DNA of 64,000 nucleotides from Heterobasidion occidentale (Eukaryota; Basidiomycota; Agaricomycetes; Russulales; Bondarzewiaceae), in assembly GCA_039111635.1 (NCBI GenBank), contig JBCAQO010000014.1:310001-374000 (forward strand), read 5' to 3'. Every line of letters begins with the position of its first letter. Position 1 is the stretch's first letter. Below the pieces are notes generated by a model. It was not told where the DNA came from. It saw nothing but the letters and a program-made list of their open reading frames with translations, and made no database searches. Shown here one piece after another: positions 33,885 to 46,000 of the stretch. The position numbers were made by a program, and so were the translations under genes.

Positions 33885-35113
33885 ATGATTACTAGAAGGG
33901 AGTCGGTGGGGCCGGGTGAGCGATCAGTACTCAGTACTCGGTACTCATCCTTTCCCTGTCGGCCAACAAGGGGGCGGGGGCTGGCGGGCTGGCGGGGGGT
34001 GCTCCTGCATTCGGCGACGAGATGTCTGATAGAACGCGATCGCGTGTCGTCGTGCGTGTACTCGCATACTCGGTTCCGCGCCCATACTACACACGTTGTC
34101 CGCCCCGTGCCGCGACCGCTTTCTCTCAGACATTTCCCGCTGAACGGGCACTTGAGGCTTGGGGGCCTCACACCGGCACTCACACTCTTTCACCCGCGTC
34201 GGGAAGACGCAGAAAGCACGGCTCAGCACGGCGCGTTGGCTCGCCCGTGCATTCAGTCGGCTCGTCGGCTCGTCGGCTCGTTCGTGCGTTCGTGCGTTCG
34301 TTCGTTCGTTCGTTCGGAGGCGGCTCCGGGACTGCTCCGAGCCGATGGGGCTCGATCGAGGCGAGGGCTGCTCGACATCGAGTCCCCGGAGCGCGGCAGG
34401 GCAGGTGCTGCACGCGTGCAGGGATGGGCTCGTGCGTGTTATGTGTGGGCAGCGAGGCCACGGCGATCGAGGAACGAAAAAACACGCGATCGCGCGGTTT
34501 GCTGCGTTCCCGACGCTGCGCGGTCCGCTGGTACTGAGGCTGCCGGGACGCGCGCGCAACGGAGATGAGATGAGAGGGCAGCATGGACGCGTTGCGAGGT
34601 GATGGTGCGGGTAAGGTAGGTGTGCATGTGTGTATGTAGCGGGCGGGCGGGGCTCGGCTCAGAGGACACGGGGGCGTGAGAGAGCGCGGACGGGCGGGAG
34701 GGTGGGATGGTGGGAGTTTGGGGCGTTGGGAGGTGGCGCGGGGCTTGTAGAGCGCGGGAGCAGAGGCAGAGGGAAGAGGGTGGATGGATGGTGGAAGGTG
34801 GAAGATGTGGTGGGGATATGCAGGGCGCGTGCGTGCGGTATCATACGGCGCGGAGCAGCGTGGGTGGTACTAGGCAGTGTAGTGTAGTGTAGCGGAGCAG
34901 TGCGGGGGGAAGAGAAGAGAGCGAGGGGCGTGCGGACGATGCGTGCGCGGGCAGCTGCGTCGGATCAGATCGCATCGCATCGTACCAGATCGGCAGTCAG
35001 CGCCACGGCGCGATCGAGAATCAATGGATCAAGGCTGACAAGGAAGGGGGGAAGGAAACAGGATCGCAGGAAGGAAACGGGAGGGGTCGGTGGGATGGAG
35101 GAGGGGGCAGGTA
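33885..35113. other. Intergenic, GC-rich, with simple repeats
   Basis: About 1.2 kb without a recognised gene between two convergent genes. It contains a CGTT tetranucleotide tract at 34260-34316 and a short gtagt repeat at about 34879-34893. Open frames here are composition artefacts. Confidence 0.5.
34260..34316. repeat. (CGTT)n / TCGTCGGC simple repeat
   Basis: Two to three copies of tcgtcggc run into an imperfect then perfect cgtt tetranucleotide tract. Confidence 0.85.
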
Positions 35114-35941
35114 TCATGGGGCCCAAACTCCTGCCGACGGCGCGTCCGAGGGCGAGCTCGCTGCGCGCGCGAGGGCGGGGGCGGGAGGGGGCGGGACGGG
35201 CGGCGCGAGGGACAAGCGCGCGATTCCGCCGTCCGCATCCTCGATCTCGACCTCGATCTCCTGCCCCTCCAGCCCCTCCTCGCCCTCCCCGTCCTCTCCC
35301 CCGTCTCCATCGCCCTCGCCCTCGCCCTCGCCGTCGCCGCTGCCGTCGCGCGCGCCGTTCCCCTCGATGCGCATCACGCCCACCAACCACCCCGCGCCCG
35401 CCTCCCACCCCCTCTCCTCCGCATGCGCGAGCGCGCTCCGCCCCGCCTTATCGCGCGCGTCGACGAGCGCGGCGCCGGGCCCGCGCGGGAACTCGACGAG
35501 GGCTTGGAGCGCGGGGAGGTGCGCGTTGAGGGCGGCCCAGTGGAGCGGGGTCGAGCCGGCTGCGTTTTGGGACAGCAGGGCGGCGTGCGGGTGGGGGAGG
35601 AGGGGGAGGACGTAGGCGAGGACGTCTGATGGGGCGCGTGTGTGCGTGAGTCAGTCGTTGGTGGTCTGGGAGAAAAGGAAAGGGGGGGGCGCACCGGTGT
35701 GTCCGTTCGCGGCGGCCATGTGGAGGAGGGTGTTGCCGTTGGGGTCGGCGGCGCGCTGGAGGGCGGCGGGGCCGAAGCGGGTGGCGAAGGCGCGGAGGTC
35801 GTCGGTGTCGCCGTAGCGGGCGGCGAGGAGGGCGTCGTCGGTGTCTTCGTCCGTAGGCTCTTCGTACTGCTGCTGCTCCTGCTGCGCGGGTTCGGGGATG
35901 GGCTCTGGGATGGGAGCGGGCGGCGTGGGATATGCGGGCAT
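35114..35941 (-). CDS. Ankyrin-repeat protein, YAR1-like
   Basis: Two exons (start at 35941, intron about 35628-35694) give about 250 residues. After a Pro/Gln-rich N-terminus come ankyrin repeats: DALLAARYGDTDDLRAFATR, DPNGNTLLHMAAANGHT, AGSTPLHWAALNAHLPALQA and DARDKAGRSALAHAEEGGWE, with TPLHWAA being the canonical ankyrin helix. The tail is strongly acidic (GEGEGEGDGDGGEDGEGEE), and the protein ends in GVWAP. A small ankyrin protein with an acidic tail fits the fungal Yar1 type, a chaperone for ribosomal protein Rps3, but the match is by architecture only. Confidence 0.8.
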
Positions 35942-37279
35942 TTTTTGGGTGGGATTGGGTGTGGGTTGGGTGTTTTTGGGGGTGTGGGAGGCGGCTGGCT
36001 GTGGACGAGGAGGACGGGGACGAGGAAGGAGGAGGGTGGGGTTAGGGTTGGGGGAAATTTACGAGGGTTGGGTAAGCAGATGAGGGAGGAGATCGATCCA
36101 GATCGGAAGGCGGTCGTGCGTCGTGCTGCTAGCGTGCGCCGGACCCGCGGCCGCGAGCTCGAACGTGTTGGACGGCGAGCGGCGAGAGAGAGATGGCAGG
36201 ACACAGGATGGCCACAGACGCGCTTGCGCTCCGGCGATGGGCACTCCGCCGGGTGGAGCGACGCGCTCTTCCGAGTGGGTGCTAATCGGGGACACTGACA
36301 TGATAGGAACGATCGATGATGAGGATTGATGATGGGGGTGGCCCGGTGGGAGAGGTGCGCGAGCGAGGGCTATGCGATGGCCGTATGTGGGTGGGTGGGC
36401 TGGCGTGCGGGATCATATGACGGGCCAGGGGGTGCTTCGCAGGACGGCGGGGAGGTGGGCAGGATGCGGCAGGGGACGTGCCGGGTCCAGGAAGAGATGG
36501 GATAGGGGGCGATGCGTGGGGACAAGTTGGGAGGTTGGAATGGCGAGTGGGTGCACATGGCGCGCATCTGGATCAGGCGCCGATGCTGTCAGGACGCGCG
36601 GGCTCTGTCAACTGACCGGTCGCCCCTGCCCCGCACGCACTCGCACTCTCATGTCTGCATCACGACCCCCCGCTGCCATCATACCCCCGCCTCCGCCTCT
36701 CCCTCTCCCTGCCTCTCCATCTTTGCCGCTATTTCTGTCCCTGTCCAGCGCGAGACCCTCGCACCGCCCGCCTTCCAGGGTGCGCAGGAGCGAGCCCCCG
36801 TCTCGTCGCATATCCACCTGACACACTTCCGCCGCTCGGCATATCATACACACCTACCTACCTACCTACCTACCCTCGGCCCTCCCCACGCTTGGCCTCA
36901 CTCCCCCTGGCTACACCCCCCGTCCCGTCGCCATCGCCCCCTCCCCCTCCGCTCAATCATTTCTCCGCCCCCCCTCCCCTCCATCTCTTCTTCCCACCGC
37001 ATTCTTGCCTGCTTGTTTCTCTGTTCATCTGTTCGCATCCTACTCTTATTCTATTGTTATCTTCCGCTCGTTCTTCGTCCTCATCTTGCTTGCTCTCCCG
37101 CCTCGTCTCGTCCGCGCGAAACCAAGCTCGTACCCCCGGTCCCTTAACTCCCCGCCCCGCCCCGCGCACCCTCATAACTACCCTCAGCAGGCCCGCCTAA
37201 CACCCAAATCCCTAATCGCCGCGCGCAGACACTACCACCACCACTACCACCACCACCACCGCTAGCGCGCGCGCACGCC
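35942..37279. other. Divergent intergenic region with simple repeats
   Basis: About 1.3 kb between the ankyrin gene and the multi-TM gene, which point away from each other. It contains a CCTA tetranucleotide tract (36851-36874), a long C/T-rich tract (about 36670-37130) and ACC triplets at 37231-37260 just before the start codon. The pyrimidine-rich tract is typical of fungal promoters and 5' leaders. Confidence 0.5.
36851..36874. repeat. (CCTA)n simple repeat
   Basis: Five to six copies of the tetranucleotide lie in a pyrimidine-rich promoter region. Confidence 0.85.
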
Positions 37280-40200
37280 ATGTCGCACCTCACCCCCGCA
37301 GTCACCCTCGTCTGGTCCTTCCTCTCCGCCCTCGTGCGTCCCTCCCTCCCCCCACTTTCGACCCGCGTACGCACTGATTGACGGACGGACGGACGGAATG
37401 CAGCTCGGCGCGTTCCTCGTGTACCATCTTTGGTCGTTCGACCGCTTCCGGTGCCTCCGGTGCGTGCGCCCCCCCGCGCGCGCTTTCTCGCGCTCCGTCT
37501 GATTTGCGGCTCACGCGATATGCCGCCCTTGCCTATCCTCACTCTCGTGCTCCTTCGCGTACGCTCGCCGTGCGCCCGTAGATGGAGCTACTCGACCAAC
37601 TCGGGCGCGTTCAAGCGCCTCATGACGGTACGTCCCTTGCGCCTCCCTCCCTCCCTCCCCTCCCCTCCCCACCTCTTACCCGCCTCTCTCCTCCCCGCGC
37701 ATCTGACGCCCCGTCTCCCCCGTCCCGTCCCCGCGCGTCCCACCTACCGCCCCCCTCCCCCCCCGCGCCTCCGACCTCGCACGCGCACGCGCAGTACTCG
37801 TACCTCCTCAGCGTCCCGCTGCTGATCGCCTACTCGGTCGGCTTCGCGGCGATCAAGTACGAGGAGGGCTGGGCGCTCGTCGAGGGCGTCGGCGGTGCGT
37901 GCGCCTCTCCCTTCTTTTTCTTTTTCTCTTTTGGTCGCTGGGTCGCTGGGTCGCTGTTTTGGGTTTCGTCTGGGCTTTCCGCGTTGGGGTTCCGTGTTTC
38001 GCGCTTCGGGTTTCGGGTTTGGTTGGGTGTCGCGTTTCGTCGTCGTGTTTTGCGGTTCGTGTGGCGCTGACGCGCGCGTTTTTTTTTTTTGATTTTTGAT
38101 TTTTGATTTGGAACGGAAATACGGACGATCAAATCAAATCGACGCATGGACGGACGGACGGACAAGCAGTCATCCCCCTCCCGTACGAGGCGTGGACGCG
38201 CGCGCACCGCCGCGCCATCTTCCCGCTCACCCTCTGCCTCTCGTTCGCGTGGGCCCTCGAGCTGTGCGTGCCCCCTCCTCTCCCTCCTCGGTCTCTCCGC
38301 GTCCGCGCGCTCACGAGCCCTCTCTCGCCGCACAGCGTGACGCACCTCGAAGGTCCGCAACTTCCCCCCCTCTCTCCCGACCTGAACCTGACCTTCACAA
38401 TCCTCCTCTCTCCCCCCGCACCCGCACCCAGAGCTCTGCTTCTGGTTCTTCGTCCTCAACGCCGGCCGCGCGCAAGACGCCACGGCGCCGCCGCCGCGGC
38501 ACGCCGGCGTGTGGTTCCAGAGCGCGCACTTCCGCGCGTGGGCGCTCGGCTCGCTCGCCGCGCTCGTGTATCTCCCCGTCGTGACGGGCGTGATGCGGCG
38601 GGATCCGCTGAAGGTGCGTCGCGTGGCTTTTTTATGAAGAGGGGAGGGGAGGCGTGTGCGTGTTGGAGGTGTGTGATGTGCTGACGGGAGTGTTCTTTTT
38701 TGTGTTTTTTGTTTGGATGGTTTGTGTGCGGGGTGCCTGCGGCCGGCGGGTCTATCTGGTGTGGTGGACGGCGGCGGACGACCTCGGACGACGCTTGCTT
38801 GTTGCGGCCGGAACGGCGAATCGACGTCTTGGCCGTGCCACGCATCGCTCGATACGCGCTTGACGACGGGCGACTCGACAACAGTGCGAGGCGTACACGT
38901 TCCTGGTGGGCAGCCTCAGCAGCCTCGCGCTCACCATCTCCTTCCTCCCGATCCTGTGCGTCTTCCCCTTCCCCTTCCCCCGACGTTGTTGTCGTTCTCT
39001 TCCTCCTCCTCATTGTCGTCGTCGTCGTCGGCTGACTCGACGCGCGCAGGTGGGCGTTCCCGCCCTTCTTGCGTGGCTTGGTGCGCGTTCCTGCGCCCTG
39101 TTCTCGGCGCTCGCATCGCTGACGTGATTGGTTCTGCTTTTGATTCTCCCCGCTCCCGGGCCTGCGCAGAGAAACGAGGGCGTCGAGATGGCCACGATCG
39201 TCCGGCTGACGAAGTTCCACGAGTACAACGTGCGTGTCTCCCCCTCCCCCCCCCACGATTCTGGCGCTCGAGTCGCAGCCGTTGATGATGAAGATGTTGT
39301 TCGATGCACGATCTCGTAGACTATTCGCGTGCTGTTTCGCTTCTTGTTCGCGATCCCGATCGCCGTGCTGGGCGTCGACGGCGTGAGCCCGCACCAGCAT
39401 ATCAACGACAATACGTGCGTCTTGCCGTCTGCCTTGGCCCTCTGTTTCTTCGCCTCGCCTCATCGCTTCCCCGTCGTCATCATCGCGTCCGCGACGGCTT
39501 GGGCCCTGCGCGTAGGTTCGGGACGGGTGCGTGGGCGTCCTACCGATCTGGATAGCGCCGCGGCTGATGTGATGCGTCGCGTTGCAGAAATTCTCGCCAT
39601 CGCTGCGGGCTTTGGCCTCGTGATCAGCTCGGGGCTCACCCTCGTCGTGCGTGTCTTCCCCCTGCCTCCTGCGCGCCCCCCTCCCCCCTGCGCGCCCCCC
39701 TCCCCCCCCCCGCTCACGCACGCTCCCTAGATCTTCTTCCCCCGGTCCATCGAAGCCGAGATCGCAGCGCGCGACCACAGCACCGGCACCGACACCGGCG
39801 TCGGCATCATCGCCAGCGCGCGCTCGCGCTCGCGCTCCCTCTTCCGCTCCGACCCCTCGCACCCCGCGCGGCCCACCCTCGCCCCGCGCCGGCGCCACCA
39901 CCACCACCACCGCCCCTCCTCCGCCATCGACTCGGCGCTCGACTCGGAGCCCGACTCGGAGCCCGACTCGGGCTCGGGCTCGGGCTCGGACGGCGGCGGC
40001 GGCGACGAGGACGACGGCGCGCCGCGCTCCCCGACGTCCATCTCGCTCGCCGCGAAGCACGCGGACCCGTACCAACAGTTCCCGACGCTCGAGTACGTCC
40101 GCGCCCCGCACCCGCACCCGCACCCGCACCCGCTCGCGATGCCGAGCGAGCCGCCCAGCGCGCTGCTGTACCGCGCCGCGCCGTCGCTTGCGCCGAGCAC

Positions 40201-40597
40201 GGTCGCGTTCGCCGTCGCGCCGACGCCGGCTCCGACGCCGCCCGTCGGCGCGGGTGGGGGCGCGGGTGGGGGAGCGGTGGGGCCGACGACGCGGCTGCAG
40301 CCGAATCGGCGGCTCGTGGATGTGGATGCGGAGGGCGCGGCGGGCGCGGGGATAGGGTGGGGGCGGGCACGAGGTGCGGAGGGGACGGGGGATATCGAGA
40401 TGGGTCAGGTCGGCGCGGAGCAGTTGACGATGCGGAACCTCGCGCATCATGATGCGCGCGCGGGGCATGCGGGGGGCGAGGGGCGCGAGGGGCGGCAGCA
40501 GCGGCGGCCGCGTGTGTTTTTGCAGTTCCGGAGCCCGATCGGTGTGTGGTTTATTGAGTGTTCTGCGTGCGGTGCGCTGATCCGTGCGGCGGCGTAG
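37280..40597 (+). CDS. Multi-TM protein (about eight helices) with long basic/acidic tail
   Basis: About ten exons. The start at 37280 gives VTLVWSFLSALLGAFLVYHL (TM1), followed by YSYLLSVPLLIAYSVGFAA (TM2), IFPLTLCLSFAWALEL and ELCFWFFVLN (TM3-4), AWALGSLAALVYLPVVTGV (TM5), FLVGSLSSLALTISFLPIL (TM6), VLFRFLFAIPIAVLGVDGV (TM7) and ILAIAAGFGLVISSGLTLVI (TM8). The tail from about residue 300 is low-complexity: His and Ser-Asp repeats, a PHPHPHPHP stretch encoded by CCGCAC repeats at 40106-40131, and Gly/Ala-rich sequence, ending at 40597. It looks like a basidiomycete-specific membrane protein with a cytosolic regulatory tail. GPCR-like topology was considered, but no receptor motif is visible. 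Function unknown. Confidence 0.75.
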
Positions 40598-41134
40598 ATT
40601 TCCGCGGGTCGGGAAAGTCGTCGCGCTCGTCGTGAGTGGCGTGTCGGGAGTTGGGGGCGCGCGTGTAGCTGGTGTAATTTTTTTGTCTCAGAGAGCCCGG
40701 TGTGGTTCGTGTTGTAGGTCTTTTCTGTGTCGCGTGTCGTATCTGTTACCCGGCACATTATGGTATCTGTAGCGCCCGTAATTCTTTTCGTCCTTGGAAT
40801 CATTCGTTTCGTTCCGTTTCGGTCCCTCATGATTCGTCTTTTCATTCGCTATGACATGACGCACGATTATCACTACTGACGCCTGTACCTCCCGCGTTCC
40901 TCGTCTGCATCGGCGGGCACGTAGCATATGCCTCGCCGTGTCCACATCCCAAAAAAAACTGTATTTCGGGGGGTATCGATCGACGAGAAGAATAACTAGA
41001 ATACAGCGTAGTACATCAGAGCGACGAGACCAGAACGAACACAAACAAACAACCCGACGCGGCACAGACAGACCTGGCGTCGCGTCCGTGCTCTGGGAGA
41101 CTACATAGGCTGCACAGGCCAGGCCCGCGGCAGG
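40598..41134. other. Intergenic, convergent 3' ends
   Basis: About 0.5 kb between the multi-TM gene and the INO80 subunit gene; no gene recognised. Confidence 0.55.
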
Positions 41135-42853
41135 TCATGCGGCGCTCTGCGCCGTCAGCGCGCGCAGGTGCTCCATCCCGCACGCCCCACGAGTCCAGTC
41201 CCGCACAAGGCGGTACTTGCGCCCCCTCCCGCACCCCGCGACCGCGCACACCGGCACGGCGTTGGCAGCAGCGGCGGGTGGAGGCGCAGGCGCGTCCACG
41301 TCCATCCCGTCCGCCGCGCCCGCCACGCCCCCGGGCAGCGCGCACGCGGGCACGCAGAACGCCAGCGCCATGGCCTTCCCCCCGACGTGGCGCCCCGCGT
41401 CGTCGACAGCCACCGGTACATCGTCGGGCGCGCCTCGCCCACCGCGTGCCCATTGGCTCCCCCGCCTGTGCCCTCGGTTCCCGCGCCGTTGAGCAGCGAC
41501 GACGCGGCCGCGGCTGTCGCGAGAGCGGGCGTGGCGAGCGGGTGCGGCGCGTCGTCGTCGGCGTCGCCGAGCGCGGGGGTGCTGGCGCCGGCGGGGGTGC
41601 GGTCTTCGGCGGTGGAGAGAGCGCTGCGCTTCGTTTTGGAGCGGGACTGTTTTTTGAGGAGGCGGTTGATGGTCTCGGCCTGTATACAGATAAGAGCGCA
41701 CGGGGAGGGGAGGGGCGGGCGGTTAGTTGGCGCGGCGCGTTTGGGAGGAGGGGGGGAGACGCGCCTTTTCGTCCTCGAGTTTCTTTTCGGAGAGGTGTTT
41801 GCGCTTGCGTGCGGTTTCTTCGCGGCGGAGGGCGAGCTCGGCGGCGTTGAGGGGTTTTTTCTTGCGCGAGGTCTCGGCTGGGTGCGCGGTGCGCGGGGAT
41901 GAGGGGGGGTGGGTCAGGGTGGAATGGAAGGGAGGGGCACGCACTGAGGGAGACGTGGGTCGAGTCGACGACGCTGGCGAGGACGGCTTGGCGCGTCGTC
42001 ATGGGCCGGCTGCCGCTGCTGCTTGCGGCGGGCGCTGTGCCAGGGGGGACGGAGAGCGCGGAGGGCGTGCCGCCGTTGTCGTTCATGTCGACGTCCTCGT
42101 CTTCGGGCTCGGGGGAGAGGGAGGGCTCGTCGGACTCGATGGCTGGGAGGGCGGGTTAGTGGCGGAGGAAGGGTAGTATGGAGGAAGGGGGGGGGGGCGT
42201 ACTGCGGCGGGACTGGGCGGGGATCTTGAGGGTTATTCGGAGTCTGGAGCGGGAGGGGGAGATGGGGGCGGGTGGCGGCGACGGGGAGGAGAGCTCGTCG
42301 AGCTCGGAGGTGTCCTGCGGTACATCAGTATACAAATAGAGGTGCGGGAGAGACGAGACGCACGGCAGGTTCTGTGGCGCGCTTTGCGGGCTCGTCTTCG
42401 TCTTCGTCCTCGTCTTCGGGCTCTACGTCTTCCTCCTCGACGTCGAGCTCAGGGCTCGGCTCCACGCCTTCCTCAGGCTCGGGCCCATCGTCATCCTCCA
42501 CGTCATCCTCTTCGTCGTCCACCTCGTCGTTGTCGTTGTCCGCGACCTCCGCACCGATGTCGGAGATGGCAGACTGGGAGTCGGAGCGCGCGCCGGCCTC
42601 GGTCTCGCCGTCGTCGCCGTCCGCGTCGCCCAAGTCTTCGTCGTCGCCTTCGACCTTGACTGTATCGTCTTCCTCTTCGTCGGCGATGTCCTCGTCGTCG
42701 TCGACTTCGTCGGGTTCTTCTTCGGACTCGGAGGGCCAGTCGATCTGTGCGCCATGCGTGTCGGTGTGGTATCCTGGCGTAGTTGCGCGTACAGGGAAAG
42801 CGAGAGGGACGTACTATTCTGCGTTTCTGGGCTGCTGCTCTGCGGGTGGACAT
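41135..42853 (-). CDS. IES2: INO80 complex subunit B (IES2-like), PAPA-1 and HIT zinc finger
   Basis: The protein holds a long acidic N-terminal region (ESEEEPDEVDDDEDIADEEE), a PAPA-1 block (KKKPLNAAELALRREETARK, then KHLSEKKLEDEKAR) and a C-terminal HIT-type zinc finger (VPVCAVAGCGRGRKYRLVRD, then CGMEHLRAL). This combination is diagnostic of Ies2/INO80B, a nuclear subunit of the INO80 chromatin remodeller that stimulates its ATPase. The stop is at 41135-41137. The likely start at 42853 gives MSTRRAAAQKRR; the first splice (donor after 42820, acceptor near 42776) does not join the frames cleanly by one base, so either a base is missing or the first exon differs. Three or four introns are present. 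A 242-bp divergent promoter separates it from the ABC transporter. Confidence 0.85.
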
Positions 42854-43095
42854 GGTGGTGAGCGGCGCGGGCGTTGAGCGAGTTGGAATGCTGTTCGAGG
42901 TGCTGTGGGCAGACGCGGGAGCACTCTCTCGGCACGGCCCGAGATCGCGATCGGGGACACGACACCACCCGCCGCCGTCACTGCCTCCCTCGCCGACAAC
43001 ATCACCATCGACGACGACGACGACGACAACGACGACTGCACAGAACAGAGAGCACATACTATCTGCTGTCCACCGCCAGCCGTCCTATTCTCAGC
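42854..43095. promoter_or_regulatory. Divergent promoter, IES2 / ABCG transporter
   Basis: The two start codons are 242 bp apart. A run of gac/aac triplets (43000-43035) lies in it. No defined site was recognised. Confidence 0.4.
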
Positions 43096-46000
43096 ATGGG
43101 GTGGCTCACGCTCCTCCCCCTCGCTTTGCTGCCCGCGCTCACCTCCGGCGTCACTGCCTCCTCCACCGCTGGCGGGGCACGGAACGCCTCGCGCTCTGCT
43201 GTTGCGGCCACAAGCATTGGGCTCTCCAGCTTTGACCTCTCAGTACGTCCTTTCCGTGCACCGTCTTGGATCGAGCGTCGCTTTTGACGGCTGCTGGTGC
43301 TACACCAGATTCTCGACAGCGCCCGCTCATTAGGTCCGTTCTCTCCTTCACCCATCTCTGTCTTTTGTGCTCGCTCATTGAGCTACACCTGTGTCTGCAC
43401 CTCTAATTGTATCTTCAACTGCGTCTATCCCCGCATTGACTCCCTCCGTGCCTTGCTTCTTCGCCTCTCCAGAGAAGTGTCCGCCGTGCTTCAACTGCCT
43501 CTTGCCCGCGTTCACGTGCGGCCAGTACGGCGACTGCGACCCGTACGACGGCCAGTGCAAGTGCCCGCCCGGATGGGGCGGCATCGATTGTTTGACTCCC
43601 CGTGCGTGTCTTCTGTCCGTGGGTTGTTGTATCGTACGCTGACGTCGCTTTTTGGCGCTTGATTGGGTGGTCGGATGGACGGACGGATGCAGAGTGCGAC
43701 TCGCTGGCGGACGGCGACGCGCGCCATCTGCGCGAAGAAGGAAAACAGTGCGAGTGTAAAGATGGCTGGGGCGGTATCAACTGCAACGGTACGTCCCCTC
43801 CATCGACCCTCCCACTGCTCGTCTTGACCTCCCTCCTCTTCCTTCTCGCTCGTCGTCTGTTTTGGTTATATAGTCTGCAAATCGGACAACGCGTGCAAGG
43901 GGTTCCCATTGGCGGGCAGCGTCGCGTCGTCGCTGACCGAGGGCGAAGACACGGTCGCGAACATGACGTGCTATACTGGCGGCCAGACCGTCTTTGCGAA
44001 CCATCAATTCTGCGACGTCACCAGTGCGTACCAGCCAGCCTCTTCGCCTCATCGCCCCACTCACTTTGTCCCTCCGCAAACCAGACCGTAAGATTGTCGA
44101 CATGCTCCCTGACCGCCCGCCGCAAGTAACGTTCAGCTGCGACGCGCCCGCGGGCACGTGCGACTTCCAGTTCTGGACTGCGCAGGTCGAGTCGTTCTAC
44201 TGCGCGCTCGATACGTGCCAGACGGAGGTGCGCGCGGGGGTCGAGAGCAACACGACGCTGTACAACTGCGAGAAGATCAAGTGCAGCTGCGTGCCGGACA
44301 GGTTCATCTGCGGGGAGGACGGGAGCGTGGGTGCGTGCTTTTTTTTTTGCCTCTGTCTCTCGTTTTTGCGCGAGTTGAGCTCATTGACACGCGGTGATGT
44401 CATGCGGTGCGGCACAGATATCTCGGACTTCTTGACGGAGGAGATCAAGGGCCCTGCGACGTTCAGCTGCAAGACCGGCGCCGGGTGCAAGTTCGAGGAG
44501 CCGGCGATGAACCAGCTCATCAACGATATATTCGGTGACGGGTACATCACTCTGGAGTGCGAGGGTGGAGAGTGCCTGCACTATTCGCAGGTGCCGGGAT
44601 ATATCGTGAGTCCTCCCCGTCCGTCCTGCTCTCCTTTCCTCTGATATGGGGCTTGGTGCGATGGAATGTGGGTGCGATGGGGGTGACTCGTATGTGCACG
44701 TCCTATTTCTAGAAACCCGTCAAGCCCGACAATACGCGGTGGGTCGCACTGAGCATCGCTGGCGCTGGTTTCTTTGTCGTGCTGACCTCGGCCAGTACGT
44801 CCATCTCTCTTCCTTCTACCCGATTCAAATTCACATTCTATGCAAATAGTCTTATGGTATGCGGGCCGCACGCGCCAGAGCGACTTTGGTGCGATCCGCC
44901 TGCCCGAGGACGAGGCCGCGCGGCTCATGACGGACCACGTCCCCGCCGCGCTCCACTTCTCCGACCTCCGCTACACGCTCAACGGCTCCTCCACCGCCTC
45001 TGCCACGGGCGGCCCCTCTGGCGGCGCGCGCGTCGTGCTCGACAACATCCAGGGGATCGCGCGCCCCGGCCAGGTCACCGCGATCATGGGCGCGTCAGGC
45101 GCGGGCAAGTCGACGCTGCTCGACCTGCTCGCGCGCAAGCGCAAGCGCGGGGCCGTGAGCGGGACGGCGCTCGTGAACGGGCGCGTGCTCGACGACGATG
45201 ACGCGTTCCGGGACGTGGTGGGCTTCGTGGATCAGGAGGACACGCTGATGGGCACGCTGACGGTGTACGAGACGGTGCTGAACTCGGCGCTGCTGCGGCT
45301 CCCGCGGGAGATGGGGATGGAGGCGAAGCGGTACCGGACGCTGGAGACGATGAGCGAGTTGGGGATTCTGGGGATCAAGGACGTGAGGGTCGGTGATTCA
45401 GGTGCGGTTTCTCTGCTTCTGCGTGTGGTGATCGTGAGCCTGATGCGTGGACGTGGGTGCGTGTAGGTCGCAGATCCATCTCTGGGGGCGAGAAACGGCG
45501 CGTATCGATCGCGTGCGAGCTCGTCACGAGCCCGTCGATCCTATTCTTGGATGAGCCTACCAGCGGTGAGCACTCCTAGATCATATTTCCTATGCGCAGC
45601 GCTGACCGCGCCGAGGCCAGGTCTGGACGCGTATAACGCGTACAACGTCGTCGAGAGCCTCGTCACGCTCGCGCGGGAGTACAACCGAACCGTCGTGTTT
45701 ACGATCCACCAGCCGCGCAGCAACATCGTCGCGCTGTTCGACCAGCTCATTCTCCTGGCGCAGGGCAAGCTCGTCTATTCGGGCGCGATGGCCAAGTGCC
45801 ACGCGTACTTCAGCGAGATCGGGCACCCGTGTCCGCCTGGGTTCAACATCGCGGACTTCCTGAGTGAGTGACGGTTCCTCTAACACCATCCGATCTTTTG
45901 ATGCGACAGCTGACGCGCCTTCGCGTCTGGACAGTCGATCTCACGATGCAGGCGGACCCGGAGTCGCACAGCACAGAGGGCTCGTCTGCGACGACATCAA

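Noticed and set aside
33885..35113. Several 130-200-residue open frames on both strands
   Set aside because: They overlap each other, are Arg/Ser/Pro low-complexity, and include the CGTT simple repeat; no coding signature.
38456..40468. 670-residue open frame on the minus strand
   Set aside because: It is antisense to the multi-TM gene, has no motif, and is Arg/Ala-rich as expected for a shadow frame in GC-rich DNA.
37280..40597. G-protein-coupled pheromone receptor
   Set aside because: The helix count is about eight and no STE3- or STE2-type motif is present.
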